Positions 53,940-63,345 are shown, counted from the first letter of the stretch. The stretch is 64,000 nt of DNA from Lutibacter sp. (GCF_016342705.1 NZ_JAEINV010000004.1:186001-250000); one strand, 5' to 3'. Program-made: numbers and translations. The notes: a model not told the origin generated them from the letters alone.

Positions 53940-55022
53940 TTAATGCCTACCATTTCTTTGTTTTATTTTTAATCTAATTTCTGCAGAATCTTCAGATAAT
54001 AAGAAGTTTTTAGTGCATTCTGGTAATGAAGTTAAAACATCTTTTAATGTGTCTTTTTTAATAGCATCTCTTATTTTTGACGCACTTATATAATCATTTT
54101 TACAAAAATCCTTATTTGCTGAAATTCTTTCACATTCAATCACTTCAATATTGTGTTTGGGTAAAATTTTATGCATTGCCGTATTATAGGCAGCTGTGGT
54201 TTCACAATAAGCCTCACAACCAATATATCTTTTTTTAATATTTAATACTGGCGCAATATATTCAACAAATATATTCACATCTATTTCCGCTTGTTTTTCT
54301 GAAATAAGGCTCCAAGATTCGTGTTTTAAAAAATAGTTAGGGAAAATAGCTCCAGAAACTATATACGGACCAGTAGCTAACATTTTAACATTTTTAAGGT
54401 GTGCAATACCCTCTTCTATTAATTTCCAACGTATTTCAAATGGAAATGCAGATAAATTTTCACTTACAACAAAAAGATAAACAAGTTCATTTTCTTCTGA
54501 AGCTTTTTCAATTAAGTAACGATGTCCAATTGTAAAAGGATTGCAATTAACAACAATGGACGCAATATTAGTAGTGGTTGTTTTAACTTTTTGTTTTTTT
54601 AAATGATGTTGATAATCTTTTATGGTTTTGTAACCAAATTCTAAAACAGAAAATAAAGGCTCAGCAGTTGCTATTAATGAATAGCCTAATGCTTGAAAAA
54701 GTTTTGCTGTGTCTGGCTTAGTATAAACAAAACATTGTTTGTGTTTCTCTAATGCCTTGTCTGCTAAATAAGTAACTATTAATGGAAATGCTGTAGAATC
54801 TCTAAATTCAGGAGCTACAATTACATATTTTAAAGTATTACCATTTAATGATCCTGTACCAACTATTTCATTATTAAGGTTATAAATTATCATTGTAATT
54901 TCCACATCTTCAGGTTTATAGTCAAAACCTAAAGAGTTTAAAAATGTCTTCAATAATTTTATATCTAACGGATTTTTTAAATCTAATAATTCTTGTCTAA
55001 AATCTGTATCTTCAAAAGTCAT
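53940..55022 (-). CDS. citC: Citrate lyase ligase
   Basis: A 360-aa [citrate (pro-3S)-lyase] ligase that acetylates the lyase prosthetic group with acetate and ATP. An N-terminal GNAT-like domain (about 1-135) precedes a nucleotidyltransferase domain with IVVNCNPFTIGHRYLIEKA (HxGH-like motif, here T-I-G-H) and a C-terminal NDYISASKIRDAI. Its start overlaps the citXG stop by 4 bp (ATGA). Last gene of the citrate lyase operon. Length is in the usual range. Confidence 0.93.
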   Translation of the reverse strand: MTFEDTDFRQELLDLKNPLDIKLLKTFLNSLGFDYKPEDVEITMIIYNLNNEIVGTGSLNGNTLKYVIVAPEFRDSTAFPLIVTYLADKALEKHKQCFVYTKPDTAKLFQALGYSLIATAEPLFSVLEFGYKTIKDYQHHLKKQKVKTTTTNIASIVVNCNPFTIGHRYLIEKASEENELVYLFVVSENLSAFPFEIRWKLIEEGIAHLKNVKMLATGPYIVSGAIFPNYFLKHESWSLISEKQAEIDVNIFVEYIAPVLNIKKRYIGCEAYCETTAAYNTAMHKILPKHNIEVIECERISANKDFCKNDYISASKIRDAIKKDTLKDVLTSLPECTKNFLLSEDSAEIRLKIKQRNGRH

Positions 55023-56398
55023 AGTTTTTCATTTTTTACAAAATGTAATAAAAGTGCTACTGATAATAAATCAGCAGAACCACCAGGTGATATATTTTTT
55101 GCTAAGCAATATTCGTTTAATTGAGTAAATGCAATCTTACTATCAATAGCTTTTTTTGCTAGCGTTTGAATGTGTATTAATGTTTCTAAATTACTTCTAT
55201 GTAATATATTACTGTCGTTATTTACGGCCATAATTTGTAACAAACCGGTTTGTAATATGTGTTGAATTTCATGTTGATTTGTATATGAAAAAGAAGTCAA
55301 ATTTTCTTCAAAATATGCTTGAGATTTATGAAATACACTAGGAAATCCTTGCTCAACTTCACCACGAACACCAGCGCCCATAATTCCGTATTTTACATAT
55401 ACTTTTTCACCATTGGTTATTGCCTTGTTAGTTGTATTTACTAACTCATTAGCTACCATATTTTTACAAATTTTCATGACCATTGCTCTAAATTCAGCAT
55501 CATTATAACCCTCCTTTTCTGACACTAATTTTGAAATTGAAAATAATGAAACACCAAATAGAAATATAATTCCTTTATGTGTATTAATAGTATGAGTTGC
55601 CTCAAACATAGCTTTTTCTGCCCGCAAACCTATATGCCGAATTTGACCTAATACTTCTTCATATTTTCCTGAATAGTTATAACCCAGTAAACAAAATTCT
55701 TTTAAAAAAGGAGTTAATGAAGCTGATGAATTTAAAAATGTAAAAAAATTCATATCAGCATGAGAACCACTATCGTGAAAGCTAACTAAACCAGGTTTTG
55801 GACTTAATGAAATTTCATACAAAATTGCCTTTGTAGCAAAAGAAGTTAATTTATTTATAGTTAATTCTTTATTTTTAAATTCTAAATAATTGGATATTTC
55901 ACTGTTTATTTTTTTTCTAAGCTCATCATATGTATGTCGTTTATTTCTCATACAAGAAATGGCTGAATATTCACCACAAAAATAACAAGGTTTCTTTTTA
56001 CCTGAACTAATAGGCAACCCTTGTTCATTAAAAATATCAATATCAATAATCCTTCCTAAAAGGTGTGTTTCTTCAAAAGTTTCGGTTAACGCTTTAATTT
56101 TAATAATATCAATCGAAGAATTAGAAAAAGGAACAATAAAAAAATCGCCTGCTTTATGAGTTAAAACAATTTTTTTATTGTTTTGAACAACAATTCTGTT
56201 AGCTATTAAAAACGGTTTTAATTCATTTAAAACTTCATTAAAAAATGATGTTATAAACGGATTGCTTTTTGGATATCCGGGTATATTTAAAGATAAACTT
56301 AAAGTACACAGGTTATTTTCCACAAATTGATAACGCAACAATGCTCGGTTTTCACGAGCATCAAGTACGCTATCTAAAATTTCTTTTTTTTTATCCAT
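55019..56398 (-). CDS. citXG: CitX-CitG fusion, citrate lyase prosthetic-group synthesis
   Basis: A 459-aa fusion. The N-terminal part (about 1-170) is CitX, the transferase that attaches the triphosphoribosyl-dephospho-CoA group to CitD, with ENRALLRYQFVENN and the cysteine-rich KKPCYFCGEYSAISCMRN. The C-terminal part (about 175-459) is CitG, which makes that group, with LYEISLSPKPGLVSFHDSG and GIKFNTHKG-like THTINTHKGIIFLFGV. Fusion of the two is known in some other bacteria. It overlaps citF by one base and citC by four. Confidence 0.9.
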   Translation of the reverse strand: MDKKKEILDSVLDARENRALLRYQFVENNLCTLSLSLNIPGYPKSNPFITSFFNEVLNELKPFLIANRIVVQNNKKIVLTHKAGDFFIVPFSNSSIDIIKIKALTETFEETHLLGRIIDIDIFNEQGLPISSGKKKPCYFCGEYSAISCMRNKRHTYDELRKKINSEISNYLEFKNKELTINKLTSFATKAILYEISLSPKPGLVSFHDSGSHADMNFFTFLNSSASLTPFLKEFCLLGYNYSGKYEEVLGQIRHIGLRAEKAMFEATHTINTHKGIIFLFGVSLFSISKLVSEKEGYNDAEFRAMVMKICKNMVANELVNTTNKAITNGEKVYVKYGIMGAGVRGEVEQGFPSVFHKSQAYFEENLTSFSYTNQHEIQHILQTGLLQIMAVNNDSNILHRSNLETLIHIQTLAKKAIDSKIAFTQLNEYCLAKNISPGGSADLLSVALLLHFVKNEKL

Positions 56399-57951
56399 TA
56401 TTTTTTTACCTGACGAATCACATCAATGATGGTTCCGTCGCGATATTCAACAATACCCACAATTTTATCGGTGTATTCAACTTCTTTTACTTTTCCTACA
56501 ATAGCTTCTACTTCTTCTTGTAAATCTTGTATTTTACGTACGTTAAGTCCTGCCTTTTTTAGGTTTTCTTCTAATTCTGGTTTTATAGGATTTACACATA
56601 TTCCTCTTTCAGTCACTAATACATCAACTGTTTCTCCAGGTGTTACAACGGTATGAATATATTTTTTTACAATAGGCAAACGTCCACGGAACGACGGGCA
56701 AACAACTATTGTTAAGTTTGCTCCAGAGGCCGTATCGCTATGGCCACCAGAAGCGCCTCTAATAGTGCCGTCAGAACCAGTTATAACATTTACATTAAAA
56801 TCTAAATCAATTTCTAATGCTCCCAAAACAACAATATCTAATTTATTGGTCATACAGCCACAATTGTATGGGTTTGCATATAATGCTGCTGGTATTTCAA
56901 TATGATTGCTATTTTCCATAAGAGAACTAGAAACTGCAGCATCAAATGATTGTACATCAAAAATAGCATTAAACAATCCTTCATTCAACATATCAACAAC
57001 GTATGATGTTACACCTCCTAAAATAAAACTTCCTTTTATTTTAGATTTTATCATTTTCTCACGAATAAACTTAGCCACCGCTAATGAAGCACCACCGGCT
57101 CCTACTTGAAATGAAAATCCGGGTACAAATAAACCTGAATGTTCTATAACGTCTGCCGCTATTTTTGCAATTCTTAAATCCATGGGAGATTTAGTAATAC
57201 GCGTACTTCCAGTTGCAATTTTTGAAGCATCACCAATAGAGTCAACTTTCACTACATAATCAACAAAATTTTGTGTAATTGAAATAGGTATACAAGGATA
57301 TTCTACCATAGTATCAGTAATTACAATTACTTGTTTAGCGTATCTCATATCAATACTTGCGTAACCTAACGAACCAAATGCCGATTTTCCATGTGATCCT
57401 GTTGCATTTCCTTCTTCATCGGCTGCAGAAGCAGCAACTATTGCTAAATCTAAATTTATTTTCCCTGTATGTATGGCGCGTACTCTACCTCCGTGTGAAT
57501 GGATGATTACAGGAATATCTAACACCCCTTCTGAAACTGCTTTTCCAATATCTCCTCGAATTCCAGATGACCATATTTTGGTAATAGTACCATCTTTCAA
57601 GTATTTGAGAATTGGGTTATGAACTTCATTTAATGAAGAAGAAGCCAACGTAATATTTTTAATACCCATATTGGCTAATATTTCAATAGATCTTACCAAA
57701 ATATTATCCCCATTTCTAAGATGATGATGAAAAGAAACGGTCATTCCATCTTTAGGTGAAGTTTTTTTAATAGCCTCTTCTAAGGTTTCACATATTTTGC
57801 TTAGATGAGGTGTTTTTGCTTTATTTGGAGGTGGAATAGTTGGTTCATCCATCCATCCTTTTTTAAGTTTTTCCCAAGCACCAATAAACATATCTGTTTT
57901 TCCTATTCCTTCAATATACTCTGGAACTTCTCGACCTATTATATTTTTCAT
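56398..57951 (-). CDS. citF: Citrate lyase alpha subunit (citrate:acetyl-ACP transferase)
   Basis: A 517-aa subunit that swaps acetate for citrate on the CitD prosthetic group. Recognisable blocks are TVSFHHHLRNGDNILVRSIEIL, VIIHSHGGRVRAI, AASAADEEGNATGSHGKSAFGSLG, VGAGGASLAVAKFI and ITGSDGTIRGASGGHSDTA. Length matches CitF. Sits between citE (12 bp upstream) and citXG (1 bp overlap). Confidence 0.96.
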   Translation of the reverse strand: MKNIIGREVPEYIEGIGKTDMFIGAWEKLKKGWMDEPTIPPPNKAKTPHLSKICETLEEAIKKTSPKDGMTVSFHHHLRNGDNILVRSIEILANMGIKNITLASSSLNEVHNPILKYLKDGTITKIWSSGIRGDIGKAVSEGVLDIPVIIHSHGGRVRAIHTGKINLDLAIVAASAADEEGNATGSHGKSAFGSLGYASIDMRYAKQVIVITDTMVEYPCIPISITQNFVDYVVKVDSIGDASKIATGSTRITKSPMDLRIAKIAADVIEHSGLFVPGFSFQVGAGGASLAVAKFIREKMIKSKIKGSFILGGVTSYVVDMLNEGLFNAIFDVQSFDAAVSSSLMENSNHIEIPAALYANPYNCGCMTNKLDIVVLGALEIDLDFNVNVITGSDGTIRGASGGHSDTASGANLTIVVCPSFRGRLPIVKKYIHTVVTPGETVDVLVTERGICVNPIKPELEENLKKAGLNVRKIQDLQEEVEAIVGKVKEVEYTDKIVGIVEYRDGTIIDVIRQVKK

Positions 57952-57963
57952 TCGTTTTTTTAT

Positions 57964-58842
57964 TTAAATTGAATTAAAATCAATATTAGCTAATTCAAGA
58001 ACTTGCGTTGCGCGCGTCATTATTGGTGCATCAATCATTTTACCATCAATGGCAAAAGCACCGATTCCTTCCTTTTTATTTTTCTTAAATTCCAATACAA
58101 TTCTATATGCTTTTCTAATTTCTTCTTCAGTTGGCATATAAACATCATGAATAATATCAATTTGTCTAGGATTAATAACAGCTTTACCTGAAAATCCAAT
58201 TTGTTTTGCGTATTCGGTATCTATACGTAACCCATCTTCATCATTAATATCAACAAAAACAGTATCAATGGCGTCAATTTTATTTGCTTTTGCTGCCATT
58301 ACAATCATTTTTCTAGCCAAATCTATTCCAGAACCTTCTTTAGTGCTTTTAATATTCATATCAGCAGTTAAATCTTGTCCTCCAATTGTGATAGCATCCA
58401 CTCGTTTTGAAAATTTAGCAATTTCAAAAACATTTTGTACTCCAAGAGCTGTTTCAATCATAGCATGAATTGTCATTTTATCATGTGGTAGATTGTGTTT
58501 ATCTTCAATAGCTTCAATAATTTGGATGAGTTTTGCTAATTCTTCTACTGTTTCGGTTTTTGGATAACGAATTGCATCTGGTTGAAGTGGTGCTATTTCT
58601 TCTAAATCTTCCAAACCAAATGGTGTGTCTAAATGGTTAATTCTTACACATACTTCTGTATTGTAAAAATTGATGGATTTTAGCACATTTCTCACTAAAA
58701 TACGAGCAGCATCTTTTTGATTTAAAGCTACGGCATCTTCTAAATCCAATAAAATACTATCGGCACCGTATATGCCACCTTGTTGCAGCATTGCTGGATT
58801 ATTACCAGGAATATACAGCATTGTTCTTCTATTTTTTTTCAC
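57964..58842 (-). CDS. citE: Citrate lyase beta subunit (citryl-ACP lyase)
   Basis: A 292-aa subunit of the HpcH/HpaI aldolase superfamily that splits citryl-ACP to acetyl-ACP and oxaloacetate. Family features are RRTMLYIPGNNPAML, DSILLDLEDAVALNQKDAAR (metal-binding acidic residues), RYPKTETVEEL, AMIETALGVQNVFEIA and GFSGKAVINPRQI. Length is standard. Starts 30 bp after citD; the stand-alone CitE-like class is less likely given the neighbours. Confidence 0.95.
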   Translation of the reverse strand: MKKNRRTMLYIPGNNPAMLQQGGIYGADSILLDLEDAVALNQKDAARILVRNVLKSINFYNTEVCVRINHLDTPFGLEDLEEIAPLQPDAIRYPKTETVEELAKLIQIIEAIEDKHNLPHDKMTIHAMIETALGVQNVFEIAKFSKRVDAITIGGQDLTADMNIKSTKEGSGIDLARKMIVMAAKANKIDAIDTVFVDINDEDGLRIDTEYAKQIGFSGKAVINPRQIDIIHDVYMPTEEEIRKAYRIVLEFKKNKKEGIGAFAIDGKMIDAPIMTRATQVLELANIDFNSI

Positions 58843-58872
58843 AACAAATATTATTTTATAAATATGTAATTA

Positions 58873-59160
58873 TTATAGTGTTCCTTTTTGTAAATCACAG
58901 GCTCTCATAATGGCAGTTTCTAACCGAGCATTAATTGTAGGTTCTAGAGCTCCTTTATCTTTTACTATTAAATGAATATCGGTAATGTTATATTCATCTA
59001 ATTTATCTAAAATAAGTTTTGCAATAGCATCTCCAAATTCTAACATTACAGAGGAGTCAATTTCTATATTTCTACCTGATTTTTCAACAACAGGTTCAAT
59101 TAAAACAATGATATCACTCGATTCAAATGACCCGGATTGTGCTTTTTTAATAATTTTCAT
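58873..59160 (-). CDS. citD: Citrate lyase acyl carrier protein (gamma subunit)
   Basis: A 95-aa acyl carrier. The prosthetic-group attachment site is in QSGSFESSDIIVLIEP; by comparison with characterised CitD the modified residue should be Ser14. The C-terminal part includes IHLIVKDKGALEPTINARLETAIMRA. It heads the operon. A 10-bp-arm palindrome 17-39 bp upstream may be an operator. Confidence 0.93.
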   Translation of the reverse strand: MKIIKKAQSGSFESSDIIVLIEPVVEKSGRNIEIDSSVMLEFGDAIAKLILDKLDEYNITDIHLIVKDKGALEPTINARLETAIMRACDLQKGTL

Positions 59161-59176
59161 AATAATTTTAAATTAA

Positions 59177-59199
59177 TTAAATCATTACCAATGATTTAA
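59177..59199. promoter_or_regulatory. Palindrome upstream of the citrate lyase operon
   Basis: Perfect 10-bp arms TTAAATCATT (59177-59186) and AATGATTTAA (59190-59199) with a 3-bp centre, 17 bp before the citD start. Position and symmetry suit a dimeric regulator; it does not match the FNR consensus. Confidence 0.4.
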
Positions 59200-59575
59200 A
59201 TATTTTGTAAATATGTTTTTAAGGTACTTATTGGTTTGTTTAATTTAATAATTATTAAATAGTTATTTTAAACCTAGAATTAATTATAAACCTTAAATCA
59301 CAACAAAATTAGGAAGTTGTTTTTGTTATACAATGGATTTTTTAATAATTGGAACGATTTATAGTATACGCATTAAGATGTAGAAAACATGTATTTAATA
59401 ACAATAAGTAAAGCTTATAACTATATAAAAGTTTCGTTGAAAGTGTAAAAAATTACATATTTTATTTAATTAATAAACCCATTATGTAAATAGTTTAATA
59501 AAACGGCATTAAAGAACAATACAAATAGCACTTAATTAACAAATTGATAAGTACTATTTTGAAAATAGAATTACC

Positions 59576-59583
59576 TACTTTTG
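59576..59583 (+). promoter_or_regulatory. Candidate -7 box of the SDR gene
   Basis: TACTTTTG, a perfect TAnnTTTG match 80 bp upstream of the ATG, leaving a leader that contains a palindrome. Confidence 0.45.
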
Positions 59584-59627
59584 AATGATTAAAACAATAA
59601 GTAATTATTTAAGAAAAATATAATTAA

Positions 59628-59644
59628 AAGTGAAATTTTCACTT
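59628..59644. promoter_or_regulatory. Palindrome upstream of the SDR gene
   Basis: AAGTGAAA-T-TTTCACTT, perfect 8-bp arms around one base, 19 bp before the ATG and downstream of the -7 box, so a bound protein would block transcription. Confidence 0.35.
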
Positions 59645-59663
59645 CAACATAAAATAAAAGAAA

Positions 59664-60377
59664 ATGGAAGTAAAAGGTAAAAAAGCCATTATTACAGGTG
59701 GAAGTAGAGGACTTGGAAAAGCGACAGCAATTGAATTTGCTAAACTAGGAATTGATGTGGCAATTACTGGTAGAAATGAAAAAAGTTTAAAAGAGACCGT
59801 TGCTGAATTAAAAGTGCTTGGTGTAAATGCCGCGTATGAAGTTTTTGATGTAGGAAATTATGATGAGGTTAAAGTTGGAATAAAAAATATTATTTCAAAT
59901 TTAGGAACTGTAGATATATTAGTGAACAATGCTGGTATTGCCGCTTTTGGTACTTTAAATGAAATGGATGCAACACTTTGGGAAAACATTATTAAAACCA
60001 ATATTTTAGGAATGTATTACGTCACAAAAGAAGTGCTTCCGTATTTAATTGAAAAAAATGAAGGTGATATTATCAATGTTTCTTCCACAGCAGGATTGAA
60101 TGGAAATGCAAGTACTTCGGCTTATTCTGCTTCAAAATTTGCAGTTATTGGGTTGTCGCAATCTTTAATGAAAGAAGTGCGTAAAAACAATATTAGGGTA
60201 AATACTTTAACACCAAGCACCATTGCTACCGATATGGCGTTGGAATTAGGAATTACGGATGGAAATGAAGAAAAAGTATTACAACCAGAAGATTTTGCTC
60301 AATTAATTGTCGCTGGTTTACAATTACCAAGACGCGCTATGATGGCAAACGCTTCTTTATGGTCTACAAATCCGTAA
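59664..60377 (+). CDS. Short-chain dehydrogenase/reductase, FabG-like
   Basis: A 237-aa NAD(P)-dependent oxidoreductase. The nucleotide motif is TGGSRGLGKA (TGxxxGxG), with NNAG in VDILVNNAGIAAFG. Catalytic Ser, Tyr and Lys lie in NVSSTAGLN and AYSASKFAVIG. The sequence is typical of classical SDRs annotated as 3-ketoacyl-ACP reductase, but many such proteins have other substrates. Monocistronic, with its own promoter box and terminator. Confidence 0.9.
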   Translation: MEVKGKKAIITGGSRGLGKATAIEFAKLGIDVAITGRNEKSLKETVAELKVLGVNAAYEVFDVGNYDEVKVGIKNIISNLGTVDILVNNAGIAAFGTLNEMDATLWENIIKTNILGMYYVTKEVLPYLIEKNEGDIINVSSTAGLNGNASTSAYSASKFAVIGLSQSLMKEVRKNNIRVNTLTPSTIATDMALELGITDGNEEKVLQPEDFAQLIVAGLQLPRRAMMANASLWSTNP

Positions 60378-60402
60378 TTAAACATACAAAGCTCAAATAA
60401 TT

Positions 60403-60450
60403 AAAACCAAACAAATGTGCAATTTAATGACAGTTGTTTGGTTTTTGTTT
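60403..60450 (+). terminator. Terminator after the SDR gene
   Basis: 12-bp arms (60403-60414 and 60434-60445, core CCAAACAA) with a 19-nt loop followed by a T-rich run. Confidence 0.7.
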
Positions 60451-60473
60451 TTTTAACAAATAGCTCAAAACAT

Positions 60474-60481
60474 TATATTTG
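60474..60481 (+). promoter_or_regulatory. Candidate -7 box of the 119-aa gene
   Basis: TATATTTG, a perfect TAnnTTTG match 54 bp upstream of the ATG at 60536. Confidence 0.45.
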
Positions 60482-60535
60482 TAAGGATTTGGAACTATTA
60501 TATTTTGAAAATAGATTTTTAAAACAGCTATATAA

Positions 60536-60895
<360 letters not shown>

Positions 60896-60905
60896 ATAAT
60901 AGCGT

Positions 60906-61295
60906 ATGCAATGTCCTTGTAATATAGATGCAACATATAGTGATTGTTGTCAAAAAGCACATCAAAATATTGAATCAGTTCTTTCCGCTCAAGCATTAAT
61001 GCGCTCTAGGTATAGCGCATTTGTACTGGCAAATATTGATTATTTACAAAAAAGTCACCATAGTAAAACAAGACCTTCAAAAAAAGAGAAAAGAGATATT
61101 GAAAAATGGACAAAATCTGTAAAATGGTTAAAATTAGAAGTTTTAAAAACCACAAAAGGTACCACAACTGATGCTGAAGGAACTGTTGAGTTTAAAGCCT
61201 TTTTTATGGAAAATGGATCAATTAATGTGATTCACGAAAACTCAAGTTTTTCTATTGAAAATAACCATTGGGTATATGTTGGTGCACAAGAGTAA
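60906..61295 (+). CDS. YchJ-like protein with SEC-C motif
   Basis: A 129-aa UPF0225 protein. The N-terminal zinc-binding SEC-C motif is CPCNIDATYSDCCQKAH, followed by the family pattern ALMRSRYSAFVLANIDYL and a domain of NTF2-like shape (WLKLEVLKTTKGTTTDAEG, VEFKAFFMENG). The role is unknown. Same strand as and just after the 119-aa gene; ends facing a cupin gene. Confidence 0.88.
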   Translation: MQCPCNIDATYSDCCQKAHQNIESVLSAQALMRSRYSAFVLANIDYLQKSHHSKTRPSKKEKRDIEKWTKSVKWLKLEVLKTTKGTTTDAEGTVEFKAFFMENGSINVIHENSSFSIENNHWVYVGAQE

Positions 61296-61317
61296 ATCAA
61301 TTATAAAAATCTAGATT

Positions 61318-61557
61318 TTATTTTTCAGATACTTTAATTACTCTTTCCACAGTATCTAATTTAGATAGTGTTAAACGCACAATACTATCCACTTTTGCAA
61401 CTAAATCATGCGGAACACTTGCTTTAAGCGACACTAAATCTCCTTTTACTAAATTGTAAATAGTGCCATTTACGCCAAAATCTATAGCGCCTTCAAAAAT
61501 TTCAACAGTAATTGGGAAAGATGTTTTATGCTCTTTCATTACCTGATTTTTTTGCAT
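61318..61557 (-). CDS. Cupin-domain protein, start uncertain
   Basis: From the first ATG (61557) the frame is 79 aa with a cupin core: [42 protein letters not shown]. However, the frame stays open and reads like cupin sequence for 35 more codons upstream (to a stop at 61663-61665), including [19 protein letters not shown], with no ATG, GTG or TTG among them. Either translation starts at a rare codon such as the ATT at 61632, or the normal start was lost. No catalytic metal-binding His set beyond KEHK and PHD. Function unknown. Confidence 0.6.
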   Translation of the reverse strand: MQKNQVMKEHKTSFPITVEIFEGAIDFGVNGTIYNLVKGDLVSLKASVPHDLVAKVDSIVRLTLSKLDTVERVIKVSEK

Positions 61558-61676
61558 TAAAACTCTAATTTCTTTCGTAGTTTCTGTTTCAAATAATACG
61601 GAGATTGAAGGTTTTGTATCGTTGTAAGTAATATTTTCTGATAATGATGATTTTTTCTTAAGTTACTATTTTAGAA

Positions 61677-62183
61677 TTACCAACCTCTATATTTTGGAGG
61701 TTCTATAGTGTTTAAATTTAAATAAACGATTAATTGACCACGATGATGTGTTACGTGATCTTGCAACAAATTTAAGATTTGTAATTTACTTTTTGGTCCA
61801 GCAAAAAACTCAACTTCCGTTGATAATTCTTCTAAAGGTACATTTTTAATAATTTCAGCAACATTATCAAAAGAAGCAGTTAATTGGTTTATGATTTCTT
61901 CCTTTGATTTTGCCGCTGTTTTTTCTAATTTTTCACCCTTAAAATATGTAGAACTTAACCAATCCATATTTCCTTTTATATGAATCAATTGTTCTTGAAA
62001 ACTCATTTGCCGTTCTGTTGGTTTATAGTTGTATAAATCTTCAGGCATAGCCTCAGCAAGCTCAACTAAATAGTTTTTAGAATTTTCCCACTTTAGTAAA
62101 AAAGCAGTTAAAACATTATTTTGAGCAGTTAAATTGGAAGTATTGATAGTTATAATCACAAAAATTAAACATATTTTTTTCAT
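61677..62183 (-). CDS. DinB-family exported protein
   Basis: A 168-aa DinB/YfiT-like four-helix protein. The frame is open to an ATG at 62213, but the ATG at 62183 starts a normal signal peptide (KKICLIFVIITI, ending LTAQ). The metal-site histidines are in LIHIKGNMDWLSS and DHVTHHRGQLIVY. Most DinB relatives are thiol or metal-dependent enzymes of unknown role; a leader peptide places this one outside the cytoplasm. Ends 12 bp before the stop codon that bounds the cupin frame. Confidence 0.82.
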   Translation of the reverse strand: MKKICLIFVIITINTSNLTAQNNVLTAFLLKWENSKNYLVELAEAMPEDLYNYKPTERQMSFQEQLIHIKGNMDWLSSTYFKGEKLEKTAAKSKEEIINQLTASFDNVAEIIKNVPLEELSTEVEFFAGPKSKLQILNLLQDHVTHHRGQLIVYLNLNTIEPPKYRGW

Positions 62184-62280
62184 ATTAAGAACGGTTGATA
62201 GATTTATATGCAAACGCTAAATATACTCAATACTTTTTTATATTTTAGCAACCAATAAATTAATTCATTTTATAAAGATT

Positions 62281-63285
62281 ATGGCAGAAGATAAAGAAAA
62301 AGCAGCAAAATTAAAATCGTTACAACTTACATTAGATAAATTAGATAAAACATACGGGAAAGGAACGGTAATGAAAATGGGCGATGTGGCCATATCTGAC
62401 ATAGAAGCCATTTCTACAGGTTCATTAGGATTAGATATTGCTTTAGGTGTTGGAGGTTATCCGAGAGGAAGAGTAATTGAAATTTACGGACCAGAATCTT
62501 CGGGTAAAACAACATTAACATTACACGCTATTGCAGAAGCACAAAAGGCTGGTGGAATTGCAGCTTTTATTGATGCAGAACACGCTTTTGACCGTTTTTA
62601 TGCTGCAAATTTGGGAATAGACGTTGATAATTTAATTATTTCTCAACCAGATTATGGTGAGCAAGCTTTAGAAATTGCAGATAATTTAATTAGCTCTGGA
62701 GCCATTGATATTGTGGTAATTGACTCTGTAGCAGCATTAACTCCAAAAAGTGAAATTGAAGGAGAAATGGGTGATTCTAAAATGGGATTACACGCTCGTT
62801 TAATGTCGCAGGCCTTAAGAAAATTAACAGGAACCATTCATAAAACAAATTGTACAGTTATATTTATCAACCAGTTACGTGATAAAATTGGCGTTATGTT
62901 TGGAAATCCAGAAACTACAACTGGTGGTAATGCACTTAAATTTTACGCATCTGTTCGTTTAGATATCAGAAGAAGAACACAAATTAAAGATGGTGAAAAA
63001 GTAATAGGAAACAGTACTAAAGTTAAAGTTGTTAAAAACAAAGTAGCTCCACCATTTATGACTGCGGAATTTGACATTATGTATGGTGAAGGTATTTCTA
63101 AAGTTGGTGAAGTTTTAGATTTAGGTGTTGAGTTTGGAATTGTTAAAAAAAGCGGTTCTTGGTTTAGTTATGGCGAAACAAAATTAGGACAAGGGAGAGA
63201 TGCTGTAAAAGCATTAATAAAAGACAATCCAGAATTGGCCGAAGAATTAGAAGGAAAAATTAAAGAAGCTATTAAAGCGCAATAA
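62281..63285 (+). CDS. recA: Recombinase RecA
   Basis: A 334-aa strand-exchange ATPase for homologous repair and SOS induction. P-loop is [12 protein letters not shown] (70 onward), with the RecA signature [14 protein letters not shown] and [19 protein letters not shown]. Length matches the family. Diverges from the DinB gene and has its own terminator. No SOS-box-like element was recognised upstream. Confidence 0.99.
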   Translation: MAEDKEKAAKLKSLQLTLDKLDKTYGKGTVMKMGDVAISDIEAISTGSLGLDIALGVGGYPRGRVIEIYGPESSGKTTLTLHAIAEAQKAGGIAAFIDAEHAFDRFYAANLGIDVDNLIISQPDYGEQALEIADNLISSGAIDIVVIDSVAALTPKSEIEGEMGDSKMGLHARLMSQALRKLTGTIHKTNCTVIFINQLRDKIGVMFGNPETTTGGNALKFYASVRLDIRRRTQIKDGEKVIGNSTKVKVVKNKVAPPFMTAEFDIMYGEGISKVGEVLDLGVEFGIVKKSGSWFSYGETKLGQGRDAVKALIKDNPELAEELEGKIKEAIKAQ

Positions 63286-63310
63286 AAGTAAAAAAATCTT
63301 AAAATAATTT

Positions 63311-63345
63311 AAAAGGAAATAGCGAACGAACTATTTCCTTTTTTT
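63311..63345 (+). terminator. Terminator after recA
   Basis: 12-bp arms (63311-63322 and 63331-63342, core GGAAATAG) with an 8-nt loop and seven T following. Confidence 0.88.

Larger units (their letters stand above)
59200..59663. other. Intergenic gap between citD and the SDR gene
   Basis: AT-rich divergent spacer. Apart from the palindrome next to citD, a TACTTTTG box and a second palindrome next to the SDR gene, nothing gene-like was seen. Confidence 0.5.

Noticed and set aside
56426-58468. Plus-strand frames opposite citF and citE
   Set aside because: Antisense shadows of strongly conserved enzymes.
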